The position numbers were made by a program, and so were the translations under genes. From Verrucomicrobiota bacterium (lineage in GTDB: Bacteria; Verrucomicrobiota; Verrucomicrobiia; JABWAM01): a stretch of 48,840 nucleotides of DNA. Shown in pieces: positions 7,325 through 16,492 of this stretch (its first letter is position 1; each line of letters starts with the position of its first letter). The stretch spans positions 1 through 48,840 of the forward strand of contig JAHFSY010000033.1 of NCBI GenBank assembly GCA_023269615.1, given 5' to 3'. The notes under the pieces are model-generated. The model saw only the letters and a program-made list of their open reading frames with translations, made no database searches and had not been told where the DNA came from.

Positions 7325-9028
7325 ATGGCTGCAGAACTGGATGACCGACCGCTGACGATCGACGTCGAGAACGATCGCGATCTGCTGCATGAATTTGTAC
7401 TGGAATCCCACGAGCACCTCGCGCGCATCGAGCAGGAGACCCTGATCCTCGAGGAGAACCCGACCGAGGCCACCACACTGAACGCCATGTTCGCGGCGTT
7501 CCACACATTCAAGGGGACTTCCGGGCTGCTCAACCTTCTCCCCATCAAGGACCTCTCCCACGAGCTGGAATCGCTGCTCGACCTGGCGCGGCAAAACAAG
7601 ATTCTCATGACGTCGGTGATGATCGACCTCGTCCTCGAAGGCAAGGACATCCTGAAGAAATGCATCCTGCAGATCGAGGAGCAGCTCAAGGGAAACAAAG
7701 GCGCCCCCATCACGCTGTCAACGCGCGATCTCAGCCAGCGCCTCCACTCCGTAATCCATGAGGCCGCTGCGGTCAACACGGTGGCTCCCGCGACTCCGCC
7801 AGGCCCCTCGCAAGCCCTGCCATCCCCCCGCGCTCCGCAAGCGGCAAAGCAGGTCACCGACCGCGCCATGGTGCGGGTGGACATTCACAAGCTGGATGCG
7901 ATGGTGGATTTTGTGGGCGAGCTGGTGGTCGCCCATTCGCTGGTGAAACAGGATGTGAGCCATCTCGCCGCCCAAAGCGAACGGACGCGGCGCAACCTGT
8001 CTCAACTCGCCTACATCACGGGCGAGCTTCAGCGACTGACGCTTTCCATGCGCATGGTGCCCATCCGCCCCACGTTCCAGAAAATGCAGCGGCTTGTGCG
8101 GGACCTCGCCGCGCGCGCTGGCAAGCACGTGCAACTCATCCTCACCGGCGAGGGGACCGAGTTTGACCGCACGCTCGTCGAGGCCATCAGCGATCCCATC
8201 CTCCACATGGTTCGCAACTCCATTGACCACGGAATCGAGAAACCCGAAGCGCGCCTTGCCGCCGGCAAACCCGAGATGGGCTCCATTCACCTGAAAGCCT
8301 TCCACAAGGCCGGCTACGTGCACATCGAAATCAACGATGACGGCGCGGGGCTCGACAAGGAGCGCATCCTGCGCAAGGCGGTGGAACGCGGGCTGGTGGC
8401 TCCGGACGCGCATCCGGGCGAACAGGAAATTTTCCAGCTCATCTTCTCCGCCGGGCTTTCCACCGCCGAGACGGTGAGCGACATCTCGGGCCGCGGCGTC
8501 GGGATGGATGTCGTGCGCCGCAACGTGGAAAAGCTCCGCGGAAAAATTGACATCAAGTCCGCGCCCGGCCGCGGTTCAACCTTTACGATCACCCTGCCCC
8601 TCACACTGGCGATCATTGACGGGCTTCTCATCGGCGTGGGGCCCGAGCGCTACATCATCCCCACGTTAAGCGTGCGGGAATCGTTCCGGCCGACACCCGC
8701 GATGATTTCCACGGTGCAGGGCAAGGGCGAAATGGTGACGGTCCGCGGTCACCTCAGCCCGCTCCTGCGCTTGTACGAGCATTTCGGCATCGCCCCACTT
8801 TCCACAAACCCATTTGAATCCATCGTCGTGCGGGTCGAGTCCGACCAGCAGGATCGCTGTTTGCTGGTGGATCGCCTGCTCGGGAAGCAGCAGGTGGTGA
8901 TCAAGAGCCTTGGGGATTCCTACCAGAAAAACACCCATCTCGCCGGTGCCGCCATCCTTGGCGACGGGCGCGTCGGGCTGATCCTGGACATCAACTCCCT
9001 CGTGAAACTGAAAAAGGAAACCGAATGA
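7325..9028 (+). CDS. cheA: Chemotaxis histidine kinase CheA
   Basis: A 567-residue kinase. Domains in order: HPt at about 1-110 with phospho-His 60 in AAFHTFKGTSG; a Pro-rich linker at about 140-175; the dimerisation segment from about 180 (VRVDIHKLDAMVDFVGELV); the ATPase domain with HMVRNSIDHGIE, DDGAGLD and GRGVGMDVV; and a C-terminal CheW-like regulatory domain. No P2 regulator-binding domain and no fused receiver are visible, so regulators must dock directly. A TTG at 7310 gives five more codons, but I prefer the ATG at 7325. It is followed by a REP-like hairpin and then cheW. Confidence 0.95.
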   Translation: MAAELDDRPLTIDVENDRDLLHEFVLESHEHLARIEQETLILEENPTEATTLNAMFAAFHTFKGTSGLLNLLPIKDLSHELESLLDLARQNKILMTSVMIDLVLEGKDILKKCILQIEEQLKGNKGAPITLSTRDLSQRLHSVIHEAAAVNTVAPATPPGPSQALPSPRAPQAAKQVTDRAMVRVDIHKLDAMVDFVGELVVAHSLVKQDVSHLAAQSERTRRNLSQLAYITGELQRLTLSMRMVPIRPTFQKMQRLVRDLAARAGKHVQLILTGEGTEFDRTLVEAISDPILHMVRNSIDHGIEKPEARLAAGKPEMGSIHLKAFHKAGYVHIEINDDGAGLDKERILRKAVERGLVAPDAHPGEQEIFQLIFSAGLSTAETVSDISGRGVGMDVVRRNVEKLRGKIDIKSAPGRGSTFTITLPLTLAIIDGLLIGVGPERYIIPTLSVRESFRPTPAMISTVQGKGEMVTVRGHLSPLLRLYEHFGIAPLSTNPFESIVVRVESDQQDRCLLVDRLLGKQQVVIKSLGDSYQKNTHLAGAAILGDGRVGLILDINSLVKLKKETE

Positions 9029-9067
9029 GGGTGCACGATCAATTTGCGGCTCGCCCTTCGATTCGAA

Positions 9068-9152
9068 CCCCGGTCGCCGCTGACAGCGGCTCCTATATTT
9101 TTTCTCATCACGTTTCTGTGCTTTGTAGGAGCCGCTGTCAGCGGCGACCGGG
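9068..9152. repeat. REP-like hairpin after cheA
   Basis: A perfect 27-bp inverted repeat (9069-9095 and 9126-9152) with a 30-base loop. Each arm is itself near-palindromic around gccgctgacagcggc. It occupies the cheA-cheW spacer and could form a strong hairpin in RNA. It is unrelated to the other 27-bp REP-like unit in this window. The remaining part of the 9029-9273 spacer shows nothing recognisable. Confidence 0.8.
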
Positions 9153-9273
9153 AGAAACCAACTTTTTGTCTCGCATCCACCAAACGATCAGACATGGCGA
9201 AAGATTGAAACCAGCGACAAAAGATGGCATGGATTTTCTGTTGCCGGAATGCGGCTCAACCACCTGACCCTTT

Positions 9274-9792
9274 ATGTCATCGATTCCATCAGAGCCCCAG
9301 GCTTCGACATTGCCCCGTGCCGAGGGCGGCAAGTACCTGGTCTTCCGTCTTGGATTGGAATCATACGGCGTCAACGTGCTCAACGTCCGCCATATCATCC
9401 GCATGCTGGAGATCACGCCGGTTCCCAGGATGGCGCCCTACGTCCGCGGTGTGATCAACTTGCGAGGCAAGGTGATTCCCATGATTGATTTGCGCCTCAA
9501 GTTCGGCCTCGGCGAGGCTGAGATCGGAGAACGGACATGCACCCTGGTCGTGGAAACAGACGCCGCCCACGGGGGCAAGGCGCTGACCGGCTTGATCGTG
9601 GACTCGGTGGTTGGAGTGGACCTCATCGCCGCATCCGACATTGACCACGCACCCGATTTCGGCGCAAAACTCCAGACCGACCACATACTCGGGATGGCCG
9701 GCTCGCACGGAATCGTCAAGGCACTGCTCAACATCGACCATGTCGTGTCGGCCGATGGAATCCACCCCGTTCCGCACGCGCACAAATCCTGA
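9274..9792 (+). CDS. cheW: CheW-type coupling protein
   Basis: A 172-residue adaptor that links receptors to CheA at the inner face of the membrane. Seen: [20 protein letters not shown] at the first beta-barrel, [20 protein letters not shown] in the receptor/kinase interface, [11 protein letters not shown], and [13 protein letters not shown] near the C-terminus. The extra N-terminal 18 residues look disordered. It is followed after 31 bp by the transducer, so the two are likely co-transcribed. A single-domain CheW of normal length. Confidence 0.93.
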   Translation: MSSIPSEPQASTLPRAEGGKYLVFRLGLESYGVNVLNVRHIIRMLEITPVPRMAPYVRGVINLRGKVIPMIDLRLKFGLGEAEIGERTCTLVVETDAAHGGKALTGLIVDSVVGVDLIAASDIDHAPDFGAKLQTDHILGMAGSHGIVKALLNIDHVVSADGIHPVPHAHKS

Positions 9793-9823
9793 TCCACCCA
9801 ACTATTTTTCCGAGGAAACACAC

Positions 9824-11911
9824 ATGAAAAACGTCCTGAACCGCGTGAAGCTCGTCCACAAAATCGTCCTCATCATCTGCATCTTCGTCATTCCCATCGC
9901 CAGCCTGACGGTCTATTTCGTCGTCACCGGGATCAACCATGACATCCATTTTGCTGAGAAGGAAAAAATCGGAACGCAATATCAGCGTCCGCTGGAGGAA
10001 CTTTTCCAGGCCATCCCCGAGTGCCATGCCCTCGCCCTCGGCTACCTCTCGGGCGACAAAAAGCTCAAGGAGAAGCTCATCGAAAAGGAGGCGCAGATTG
10101 ACAAACTCTTCCAGGAGCTCATTTCCGTGGACATACGCCTGGGACCGACGCTGCAATTCACCGATGACGGGCTCTCCATGCGCACCCGCCAGGGACTCCA
10201 GGCGCAGTCTGTGGATGACGCGTGGCGCAAGCTGAAGAATCACCTTGATACCCTCACGGTCGAACAGGTCAACGAGCCATTCCAAAAACTTGCCGGAAAC
10301 ATCCGTGAGATGCTCCGCCACATGGGCGACACCTCCAACCTCGTCCTCGATCCCGACCTGGACAGCCGATACGTGATGGACGTCACACTCGTCACGCTTC
10401 CCCAAACCCAGGCGCGGCTCGCCTCCATCCTCGCGAGCGGAACCGCCATCCTCCAGCGCAAGACCATTACGCCCAAGGAACGCATCCAGTTGGGGGTCGA
10501 TGCCGCCATGCTCAAGGAGTCTGACATGGATCGCATCAACGCCGACCTGCGCACCGCGCTGAAAGAGGATCCCCTGACATACGGTACCAGCGAGGAACTC
10601 CAGCGTCACATGCCCGGCGCCCTTCGCGCCTACATCCTCGCCAACGAGGCCTTTGTCGACAAGCTCAAGCGAATGTCCCTCTCCGAAAAACTCGATGTCA
10701 CACCCGATGATTTTACCGATGCCGGCAGGGACGCGCGCAAAGCCAGCTTCGACTTCTGGCGGATCGCCATCAACGAGCTCGACACCCTGCTGCAGATCCG
10801 TATTGACGCCAAAAACGAGCACCGTCTCTGGGCGTTGGGAATCGCAACGGTCTCCCTGGGCATCGCCATTCTCCTCGGATTGTCCATCATCCTCAGCATC
10901 ACCCGCCCCCTGAACACCGTGACCGAGGTGCTGAACCACAGTGCCGAACTGGTCCAGGACGGCGCCTTCCAGATCGCCGCAGCCAGCCAGACCCAGGCCG
11001 CGGGCGCGGGGGAGCAAGCCGCTTCCCTCGAGGAAACCAGCTCCTCCCTCGAGGAAATGGCCGCCACCGCGCGGCAGAATTCTCAAAACGCCCAGAAAGC
11101 CAAGGAAATCGCAAACCAGGCGCGTACCTCCGCCGAGACCGGCTCCGCCGACATGCGCGAAATGAGCTCGGCCATGGACGCCATCAAGGCTTCCAGCGAT
11201 GGCATCGCCAAGATCATCAAGACCATTGACGAAATCGCATTCCAGACCAACATCCTTGCGCTCAACGCCGCCGTGGAAGCCGCCCGCGCAGGCGAAGCGG
11301 GCATGGGCTTTGCCGTCGTCGCCGATGAAGTACGAAACCTCGCCCAGCGCAGCGCGCAGGCCGCCAAGGAAACCGCTGACAAAATCGAGGACGCCATCCA
11401 GAAAAGCGGACGCGGGGTGCAGATCAGCGCCAAGGTCGCCCAAAGCCTTCAGGACATCGTCACCAAGGCGCGTCAGGTGGACGAACTCGTGGCCGGAATC
11501 GCCACCGCCTCCCAGGAGCAAACCCAGGGCATTGACCATGTGAACATCGCCGTCAACCAGATGGACAAAATCACGCAATCCAATTCCACCAGCGCCGAGG
11601 AAACTGCCAACGCCGCCGAAACGCTCAACACCCAGGTCGCCTCGCTCAAGGAATCCGTGGAGGTGCTTCTTCAGATCGTGGGCGGCGGCAATCACGCGGC
11701 CATCAGCACCCCTCCCGCCCCCGCGGCTGATGCCAACGGCGCGGGCCGCCGCGCCTTCGTCCAGATGCGCGAACCGGTCCCTCCACGCAACACGCCCGCG
11801 CGTCCATCGCGCCCCGGTGCCGGGCGGGGGGGCCTTCCCCACCGCGAATCGGAACGCAAACCCAGGCTTGATGACCAGGTCCCCACTGACGAGGACTTCA
11901 AAAATTTTTGA
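9824..11911 (+). CDS. Methyl-accepting chemotaxis transducer
   Basis: A 695-residue receptor. Membrane segment 1 at about 13-35, a roughly 300-residue periplasmic sensor of no recognised class that looks largely helical, membrane segment 2 at about 335-358, then a cytoplasmic coiled coil. The signalling tip is clear as [20 protein letters not shown] around residues 469-488, followed by [22 protein letters not shown] domain is not obvious after membrane segment 2. A Pro-rich flexible tail of about 70 residues ends in DFKNF, which fits the aromatic pentapeptide pattern used to tether CheR in other systems. The start at 9824 is chosen for the following hydrophobic segment and a cgagga ribosome site; the frame itself is open further upstream. 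Confidence 0.93.
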   Translation: MKNVLNRVKLVHKIVLIICIFVIPIASLTVYFVVTGINHDIHFAEKEKIGTQYQRPLEELFQAIPECHALALGYLSGDKKLKEKLIEKEAQIDKLFQELISVDIRLGPTLQFTDDGLSMRTRQGLQAQSVDDAWRKLKNHLDTLTVEQVNEPFQKLAGNIREMLRHMGDTSNLVLDPDLDSRYVMDVTLVTLPQTQARLASILASGTAILQRKTITPKERIQLGVDAAMLKESDMDRINADLRTALKEDPLTYGTSEELQRHMPGALRAYILANEAFVDKLKRMSLSEKLDVTPDDFTDAGRDARKASFDFWRIAINELDTLLQIRIDAKNEHRLWALGIATVSLGIAILLGLSIILSITRPLNTVTEVLNHSAELVQDGAFQIAAASQTQAAGAGEQAASLEETSSSLEEMAATARQNSQNAQKAKEIANQARTSAETGSADMREMSSAMDAIKASSDGIAKIIKTIDEIAFQTNILALNAAVEAARAGEAGMGFAVVADEVRNLAQRSAQAAKETADKIEDAIQKSGRGVQISAKVAQSLQDIVTKARQVDELVAGIATASQEQTQGIDHVNIAVNQMDKITQSNSTSAEETANAAETLNTQVASLKESVEVLLQIVGGGNHAAISTPPAPAADANGAGRRAFVQMREPVPPRNTPARPSRPGAGRGGLPHRESERKPRLDDQVPTDEDFKNF

Positions 11912-11962
11912 GGGCGGCCACATTTCCAAGCGCGCGCTTCGACCCCAACCTCCCCTTTCCAC

Positions 11963-13132
11963 ATGAGCCAAAAGCGCGTCATTGTCGTCGATGACAGCCT
12001 GACGATTCGCAAGATGATCGAAATGGGTTTGCGACCGGATGGCTACGAAGTGATCGCCACGCAGACCGGCGAAGAATGCCTGGCCGCCGCCACCGGGAGC
12101 ATCCCGGACTTGATCGTCATGGATTACACGCTTCCCGACATGCAGGCCACCGAACTTTGCCAGTGGCTCATGCAATCGCCCGTCACCATGGGCGTGCCGG
12201 TGTTGCTCATCAGCGGTGACGGAGACGCCGCCCGCCAGCTTTATCAGGATGCCGAAAATGTCGTGGATTACCTGACAAAGCCATTCGCTCCCAACGTGCT
12301 GAAGGCCGTGGTGAACAGCCTGCTGACGAGGCCGGAGGCCGACCCCAAACTCAAGTCCACCATCATCGTGCCCTCGGATGGATCGCAGCCCGGGGAAGTG
12401 GAGGAAGATGCGGGCGCACTCGACGTTTCCGAAAAGCTGATGAAGAAGTTTGACCAGCTGCTGAGATCCCGATTGGCGACCGCCTCCAAAAACATCCCCG
12501 AGTGGGAGGCCCAGCGCGGCGACCAATCAGCCGAAGCCTATTACGTGGACCGTTTCGTGAAGGCCGGGCTGCTCCTGCAGATCACCCGTGACATGCTGGG
12601 TGCCACCACGCTCAGGGAGGACGTCGTCTTTCGCTTCAAGTCTGATTTCATGTCTGTTGTCGAGGCGCTCACCTACCTTGAATCCGTCAAGGCCACCGGG
12701 ATGTTTCGCGTCGAACTGCCGCAGGAAACCGTGCTGGTCTTTCTCGAAGCGGGAGAAATCATCGCCATCACCAGCAATGATGCCCGCAGCTACTGCAAGG
12801 GCGCGGCCGTGGATTTTCGAAACCTGCCCCAGGACGTGGTCATGGCCGCAGTCGTCGCCCAGCGCAAGTCGTACATCCCGTTCTATGTCTCTCTCCACCT
12901 GGCGGGGCAGCTTCCGGACCAGGAGATGTTCGAGGGGCTGTTGCGCTCGCAGGGCGAAAGCTCCATCGCCCGCGCCATCGCCGCGGCATCGGTCGCCTGC
13001 TCCTTCACCACGATGGATCCTCTCCCGGAACTCGTGCTGCAATACTCCCTCAATTACGCGCTGCCCCAAATCAGCCCGCCGAACCCCGCAACCGGAACCG
13101 AGGAGCATTCCGAATCCCCCGACACGGCCTGA
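11963..13132 (+). CDS. Response regulator with C-terminal PATAN/DUF4388-like domain
   Basis: A 389-residue protein. The receiver is at about 1-122 with DD at 10-11, D54 in IVMDYTLPD, S84 and K106. A charged linker with predicted helix follows (about 125-215). The C-terminal part from about 220 contains SVVEALTYLESVKATGMFRVE and VLVFLEAGEIIAITSNDARSY, the pattern of DUF4388/PATAN domains of cyanobacterial PatA-type regulators, although there PATAN is N-terminal. No DNA-binding domain is present. It starts 51 bp after the transducer. Receiver sure, PATAN assignment by pattern only. Confidence 0.8.
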   Translation: MSQKRVIVVDDSLTIRKMIEMGLRPDGYEVIATQTGEECLAAATGSIPDLIVMDYTLPDMQATELCQWLMQSPVTMGVPVLLISGDGDAARQLYQDAENVVDYLTKPFAPNVLKAVVNSLLTRPEADPKLKSTIIVPSDGSQPGEVEEDAGALDVSEKLMKKFDQLLRSRLATASKNIPEWEAQRGDQSAEAYYVDRFVKAGLLLQITRDMLGATTLREDVVFRFKSDFMSVVEALTYLESVKATGMFRVELPQETVLVFLEAGEIIAITSNDARSYCKGAAVDFRNLPQDVVMAAVVAQRKSYIPFYVSLHLAGQLPDQEMFEGLLRSQGESSIARAIAAASVACSFTTMDPLPELVLQYSLNYALPQISPPNPATGTEEHSESPDTA

Positions 13133-13204
13133 TCCACACCCATCCCCATCCGAAAACCGTGCCTGCCGCCCTGAATTGCAAGGTTCGGGGCCTGAAATCC
13201 TGGC

Positions 13205-13379
13205 CAGGGCTTACGCATTTGGGCTTGGCAAGGCAGAACGGCTCATCATTCTTGTGCTTCTTGTGCCTCTTCGCGGCCATCTTCCCATGCACCGAATGCG
13301 GAAATTGGCCGCGAAGAGGCACAAAAGGCACAGGTGGCCAACAAGCAGCTCCATAATCGCTCCAAGCGCGTAAACCCTG
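13205..13379. mobile_element. MITE family 1, copy C
   Basis: A 175-bp non-coding element with termini cagggcttac (13205-13214) and gtaaaccctg (13370-13379). It is directly abutted by aaatcctggc (13195-13204) and aaatccgggc (13380-13389), a 10-bp target duplication with one mismatch. It has the same orientation and internal palindrome as copy B. It fills most of the 320-bp gap between the receiver-PATAN gene and the HPt gene; the rest of that gap shows nothing recognisable. Confidence 0.86.
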
Positions 13380-13452
13380 AAATCCGGGCGAACAAGGCTT
13401 TACAGATGGAGTGGATGGCTTAAAATGATGCCCCTTCCCCCAACTTTCAAAA

Positions 13453-13911
13453 ATGCCGGCCAAGATGAATTCACCCGATCCCAAGACGGGCACCCTTTCC
13501 GCAGTGGGAGAAAAACTGAATATTGACGCCGAACTGCTCCCCTTCTTCAAGGAGGAGGCTGCCGAGATTTTCACAAACCTCGAAAAAACCCTTGTGGCAT
13601 GGGAAGCCAATCCCGGTGACAAGACCGCCACCAAGACCATCTACCGCATGTTCCACACCCTCAAGGGATCAGCCAACAGCATCGGCCTGAGCCCCATCGG
13701 GCGTTTATCGCACAGCATGGAGCAGATCATGAAGAGCGTCAGCGAAGAGCGTTCGCATCCCTCCCCTCACGCGCTGGTTCCCGCCATTCGCACCATCTCC
13801 ACCGGACTCCAGATCCTGCTTCAGGAACTTTCGCCCGATTCGTGCTGCCCTCGGCTCTTCGCCGAGCTCGAATCCAAGGTGGGTGTCATCCGCAACGGCC
13901 TCCTTCCCTGA
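13453..13911 (+). CDS. Stand-alone HPt domain protein
   Basis: A 152-residue histidine phosphotransfer protein with phospho-His 68 in MFHTLKGSANSIG, embedded in the usual four-helix pattern. It can relay phosphate between receivers but has no kinase domain. Its stop overlaps the ATG of the next gene (TGATG), so the two are translated together. With a CheA HPt and four receivers in the locus, it suggests a branched phosphorelay; the direction of transfer cannot be read from sequence. The start could be M1 or M5. Confidence 0.86.
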   Translation: MPAKMNSPDPKTGTLSAVGEKLNIDAELLPFFKEEAAEIFTNLEKTLVAWEANPGDKTATKTIYRMFHTLKGSANSIGLSPIGRLSHSMEQIMKSVSEERSHPSPHALVPAIRTISTGLQILLQELSPDSCCPRLFAELESKVGVIRNGLLP

Positions 13912-14468
13912 TGCCGCACCCCATGCGAAAAAAACTTCCAGAACCCGGGCAGATCGAGGAACTCCACCGTGTCGAGGAGCAGCTTTCGCTCAACCCGACA
14001 GTCGACGGCTGCCTCGAACTCGCGGACCGCTACGCCGAACTCGGCATGGCCAAGGATGCCCAGCGCCTCATCCAGGTCGCCGAACTCCTCGAAAAGGATT
14101 CCGTGCAAACGGGAAACACCACCAGCGACAGCCTCCTCTCGGGCTCGATCAACCCGCTCATGATCATCGAGGTGCTCCAGATCCTGGCGCGCACCAGGAA
14201 AAGCGGCGAGCTTGTCCTCGAATCCACCGGCCAGACTTTCCGCATCTTTTTTGACAGGGGCCAGATCATCAACGCCCACAGCACCTCTGAAATGCCAGGC
14301 ATCACCTCTTTCCTCATGGCCATCCGCATCGCCGAGGGGACTTACCGCTTCAGGGAAAATAACGAGATCCAAATCGAACGCCTCATCGAGGACAAAACCG
14401 ATCACCTCATCATGGAGGCTGCCCGCCTCATGGACGAAAGCACCGGAGAGTCCGCCGCGCGAACCTGA
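13911..14468 (+). CDS. PATAN/DUF4388-like protein without receiver
   Basis: A 185-residue protein. The N-terminal part (PGQIEELHRVEEQLSLNPTV) is helical and may be a partner-binding module. From about residue 75 the sequence INPLMIIEVLQILARTRKSGELVLE, then FRIFFDRGQIINAHST and EGTYRFRENN, matches the DUF4388 pattern. It overlaps the HPt gene by one base and is followed 16 bp later by a receiver-PATAN gene. It may be the unphosphorylated partner of the three related regulators here. The open frame extends upstream, but this start is fixed by the overlap. A second Met at residue 5 is possible. Confidence 0.75.
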   Translation: MPHPMRKKLPEPGQIEELHRVEEQLSLNPTVDGCLELADRYAELGMAKDAQRLIQVAELLEKDSVQTGNTTSDSLLSGSINPLMIIEVLQILARTRKSGELVLESTGQTFRIFFDRGQIINAHSTSEMPGITSFLMAIRIAEGTYRFRENNEIQIERLIEDKTDHLIMEAARLMDESTGESAART

Positions 14469-14484
14469 ACCCAGACACCTTTCC

Positions 14485-15237
14485 ATGGAATCCAACCCGC
14501 AATGCCCCATCATGGTAATCGAGGATGACCAGTCTCTCAACGACATCATCCGCGACCACCTCAAGGTCGTGCTGCCGGATACACCCGTCCTCTTTGCCCA
14601 CACCGTCGCCGAAGCCCAGGTGCTCCTCAGCCAGTACGAACAGGTCATCCTCTTCATCATTGATGTCAATCTCCCCGATGGCAATGGCCTCGATTTCCTG
14701 GGCGACGTCAAGACCGTGACCCCCGGCGCCAAGGCGATCGTCATCACGGCCGCACCTGTCCCGGGCCTCAAGCAGCAGTCCCTCGACCTCGGTGCCATCC
14801 ACCTCATCGAGAAGCCGATCGAGATGTTCGCATTCCGCGAGCTCATCCGCTCCATCGCAACCGGCACCGAGCCCTCCCAGTCCAACCACTTTCACTTCCA
14901 CGGCACCATGCGGCAGTTGCAACTCGTGGACATCATCCAGATCAAGTGCATCAGTAAGGCGCAAACCGTCCTCCAGTTCACCAACCCCGTGGGCGACGTG
15001 GGGTTGATCCATTTTTACCAGGGCGAGATCGTCCACGCCGAAACCGCCGTCGAGCAGGGCGTCTCCGCTTTCAACACCATCGTCTGCTGGAAGGCCGGCT
15101 CCTTCACCGAACTCGAACAGCCCGTCGCCGAGGAACGCACCATCTTTGAAACCTGGGAGAGCCTCCTCATGGAAGCCGTGCGCCTCGCCGACGAACAACA
15201 GCCCCCGCCCGAAGAACCCGAAGCTGAATCACCCTGA
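14485..15237 (+). CDS. Response regulator with PATAN/DUF4388-like domain
   Basis: A 250-residue protein. The receiver at about 1-125 has D60 in FIIDVNLPDGNG, T88 in IVITAA and K110 in LIEKPIE. After a short linker comes FHFHGTMRQLQLVDIIQIKC, LQFTNPVGDVGLIHFYQGEIVH and AFNTIVCWKAGSFTE, the DUF4388 pattern. There is no DNA-binding region, so output is by protein contact. The start at 14485 is where receiver similarity begins; the frame is open upstream but overlaps the previous gene. 20 bp separate it from the next regulator. Confidence 0.82.
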   Translation: MESNPQCPIMVIEDDQSLNDIIRDHLKVVLPDTPVLFAHTVAEAQVLLSQYEQVILFIIDVNLPDGNGLDFLGDVKTVTPGAKAIVITAAPVPGLKQQSLDLGAIHLIEKPIEMFAFRELIRSIATGTEPSQSNHFHFHGTMRQLQLVDIIQIKCISKAQTVLQFTNPVGDVGLIHFYQGEIVHAETAVEQGVSAFNTIVCWKAGSFTELEQPVAEERTIFETWESLLMEAVRLADEQQPPPEEPEAESP

Positions 15238-15257
15238 CGGAAGCCCCCCTCCCTCCC

Positions 15258-16454
15258 ATGGCCAAGAAAATTCTCGTGGTGGATGACAGCCTGACGGTCC
15301 GGAAATTCATCGAGCGCACGCTCATGCAACAACCGGACGGCTACCAGGTCACCATGGCCCACGACGCCGCCCAGGGACTCAGCCTCGCCACATCCTCCCA
15401 GCCTGATCTCATTCTTCTCGACTTCGTGTTGCCCGACATGCGTGGCGACGCGGTCTGCAACGAGTTGCTCCAAAACCGAAAGACCGCCCGCATCCCGGTC
15501 ATCCTCATGAGCAGCAATGCCGATGACATCAAGAAGATGCGGTCTCAGTATCCAAACGCAGTCAATGCTGTTAGCAAACCATTCACACCCGAGCTGCTCA
15601 GTGCCACGGTCGCCTATGTATTCAAAAACATGCCGACCCGCCAGTCGCCCGCCGCCACGGCCGCCGTCGCCGCCGCGCGCGCATCCGTCGTGCGTCCCGC
15701 CACAAGCCACATCGCTTTTCGCGCGCACACCGGCTTCTTTTCCATTACCGACGCCCTGCGCACCATCGAGAAGGACCGTCTCAACGGTGCCCTGCGCGTC
15801 TTCATGGGCAAAATCCCCATCGAAGCCTACGCCCAGGAAGGCCGCATCGCCCTCGTCACCAACCGCGACCCCAAGCTCTACCTTCAAGACTCCACCTTCG
15901 AAGTCAGCTTCTCAAAAACAAATGTCTGGGCCGCCTGCGAAAAAGGCCAGCGCGACTCCGGCTGCCCTCTCTTCATCCTCATGGTCGAACGTGGTCTCTT
16001 CACCAAACAGATGATGATCCCCATGGTCGAAATCCACGGACATCGCCTCTTTTCGCGGCTCTGGACCGCGGGCCAGGTCAATTTCGAGTTCGAGGAGATG
16101 ACCACCCTGCCCAGCTACGTCAGCGCGATGGGCACGCCCGAGATCATGGACAACTGGATTTTAAAGACCACCCGCTACGTCGGGCACGAATGCGCCCAAG
16201 CCATGCACCTCGGCGATCCCACGGGCACCCCCGGCTTCACGCGCTTTGGCTACGAGGACATCCACCGCGTGAAATTGAACCACGAGGAACATGTCTTTGC
16301 CTCTCTCGTCAATGGCACCAACACCCTCCCCGACATCTCCCGCGAAATGGGCATCTCCATGGAAATGAGCATCCAGATTCTCTTCCGCTTCCTCTGTCTC
16401 GAAATCATGGAATACTGGCCCAGTTCCATCCTCGCCGCCAGCGCGGTGGCATGA
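15258..16454 (+). CDS. Response regulator with long PATAN/DUF4388-like C-terminus
   Basis: A 398-residue protein. The receiver (about 1-125) has DD at 9-10, D55 in LILLDFVLPD, S85 and K107 in VSKPF. An Ala-rich linker follows (PAATAAVAAARASVV). The C-terminal part from about 150 has GFFSITDALRTIEKDRLNGALRV and IPIEAYAQEGRIALVTN, as in the paralogue at 11963-13132. It ends with a possible winged-helix-like segment FASLVNGTNTLPDISREMGI, of the kind seen at the end of some PATAN proteins. It is the last gene of the plus-strand chemosensory run. Confidence 0.8.
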   Translation: MAKKILVVDDSLTVRKFIERTLMQQPDGYQVTMAHDAAQGLSLATSSQPDLILLDFVLPDMRGDAVCNELLQNRKTARIPVILMSSNADDIKKMRSQYPNAVNAVSKPFTPELLSATVAYVFKNMPTRQSPAATAAVAAARASVVRPATSHIAFRAHTGFFSITDALRTIEKDRLNGALRVFMGKIPIEAYAQEGRIALVTNRDPKLYLQDSTFEVSFSKTNVWAACEKGQRDSGCPLFILMVERGLFTKQMMIPMVEIHGHRLFSRLWTAGQVNFEFEEMTTLPSYVSAMGTPEIMDNWILKTTRYVGHECAQAMHLGDPTGTPGFTRFGYEDIHRVKLNHEEHVFASLVNGTNTLPDISREMGISMEMSIQILFRFLCLEIMEYWPSSILAASAVA

Positions 16455-16492
16455 CTGCAATTGTCAGAGTGTCTCCGAAAAGTCTAAATTCC

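Noticed and set aside
9728..12526. A 932-codon open frame on the minus strand opposite cheW, the transducer and a regulator
   Set aside because: It is an antisense shadow of GC-rich coding DNA: no recognisable domain, Gly/Asp/Val-rich composition typical of reverse frames, and the plus strand holds clear CheW, receptor and receiver motifs.
14212..14484. Upstream extension of the second receiver-PATAN protein
   Set aside because: The added residues are Ser/Arg/Pro-rich and overlap the previous gene in another frame; receiver similarity starts at 14485.
3663..16454. Flagellar, type IV pilus or CheB genes near the chemosensory proteins
   Set aside because: I looked for methylesterase GxSxGG-type motifs, pilin and motor motifs in both strands and found none, so I do not assign a motility role.
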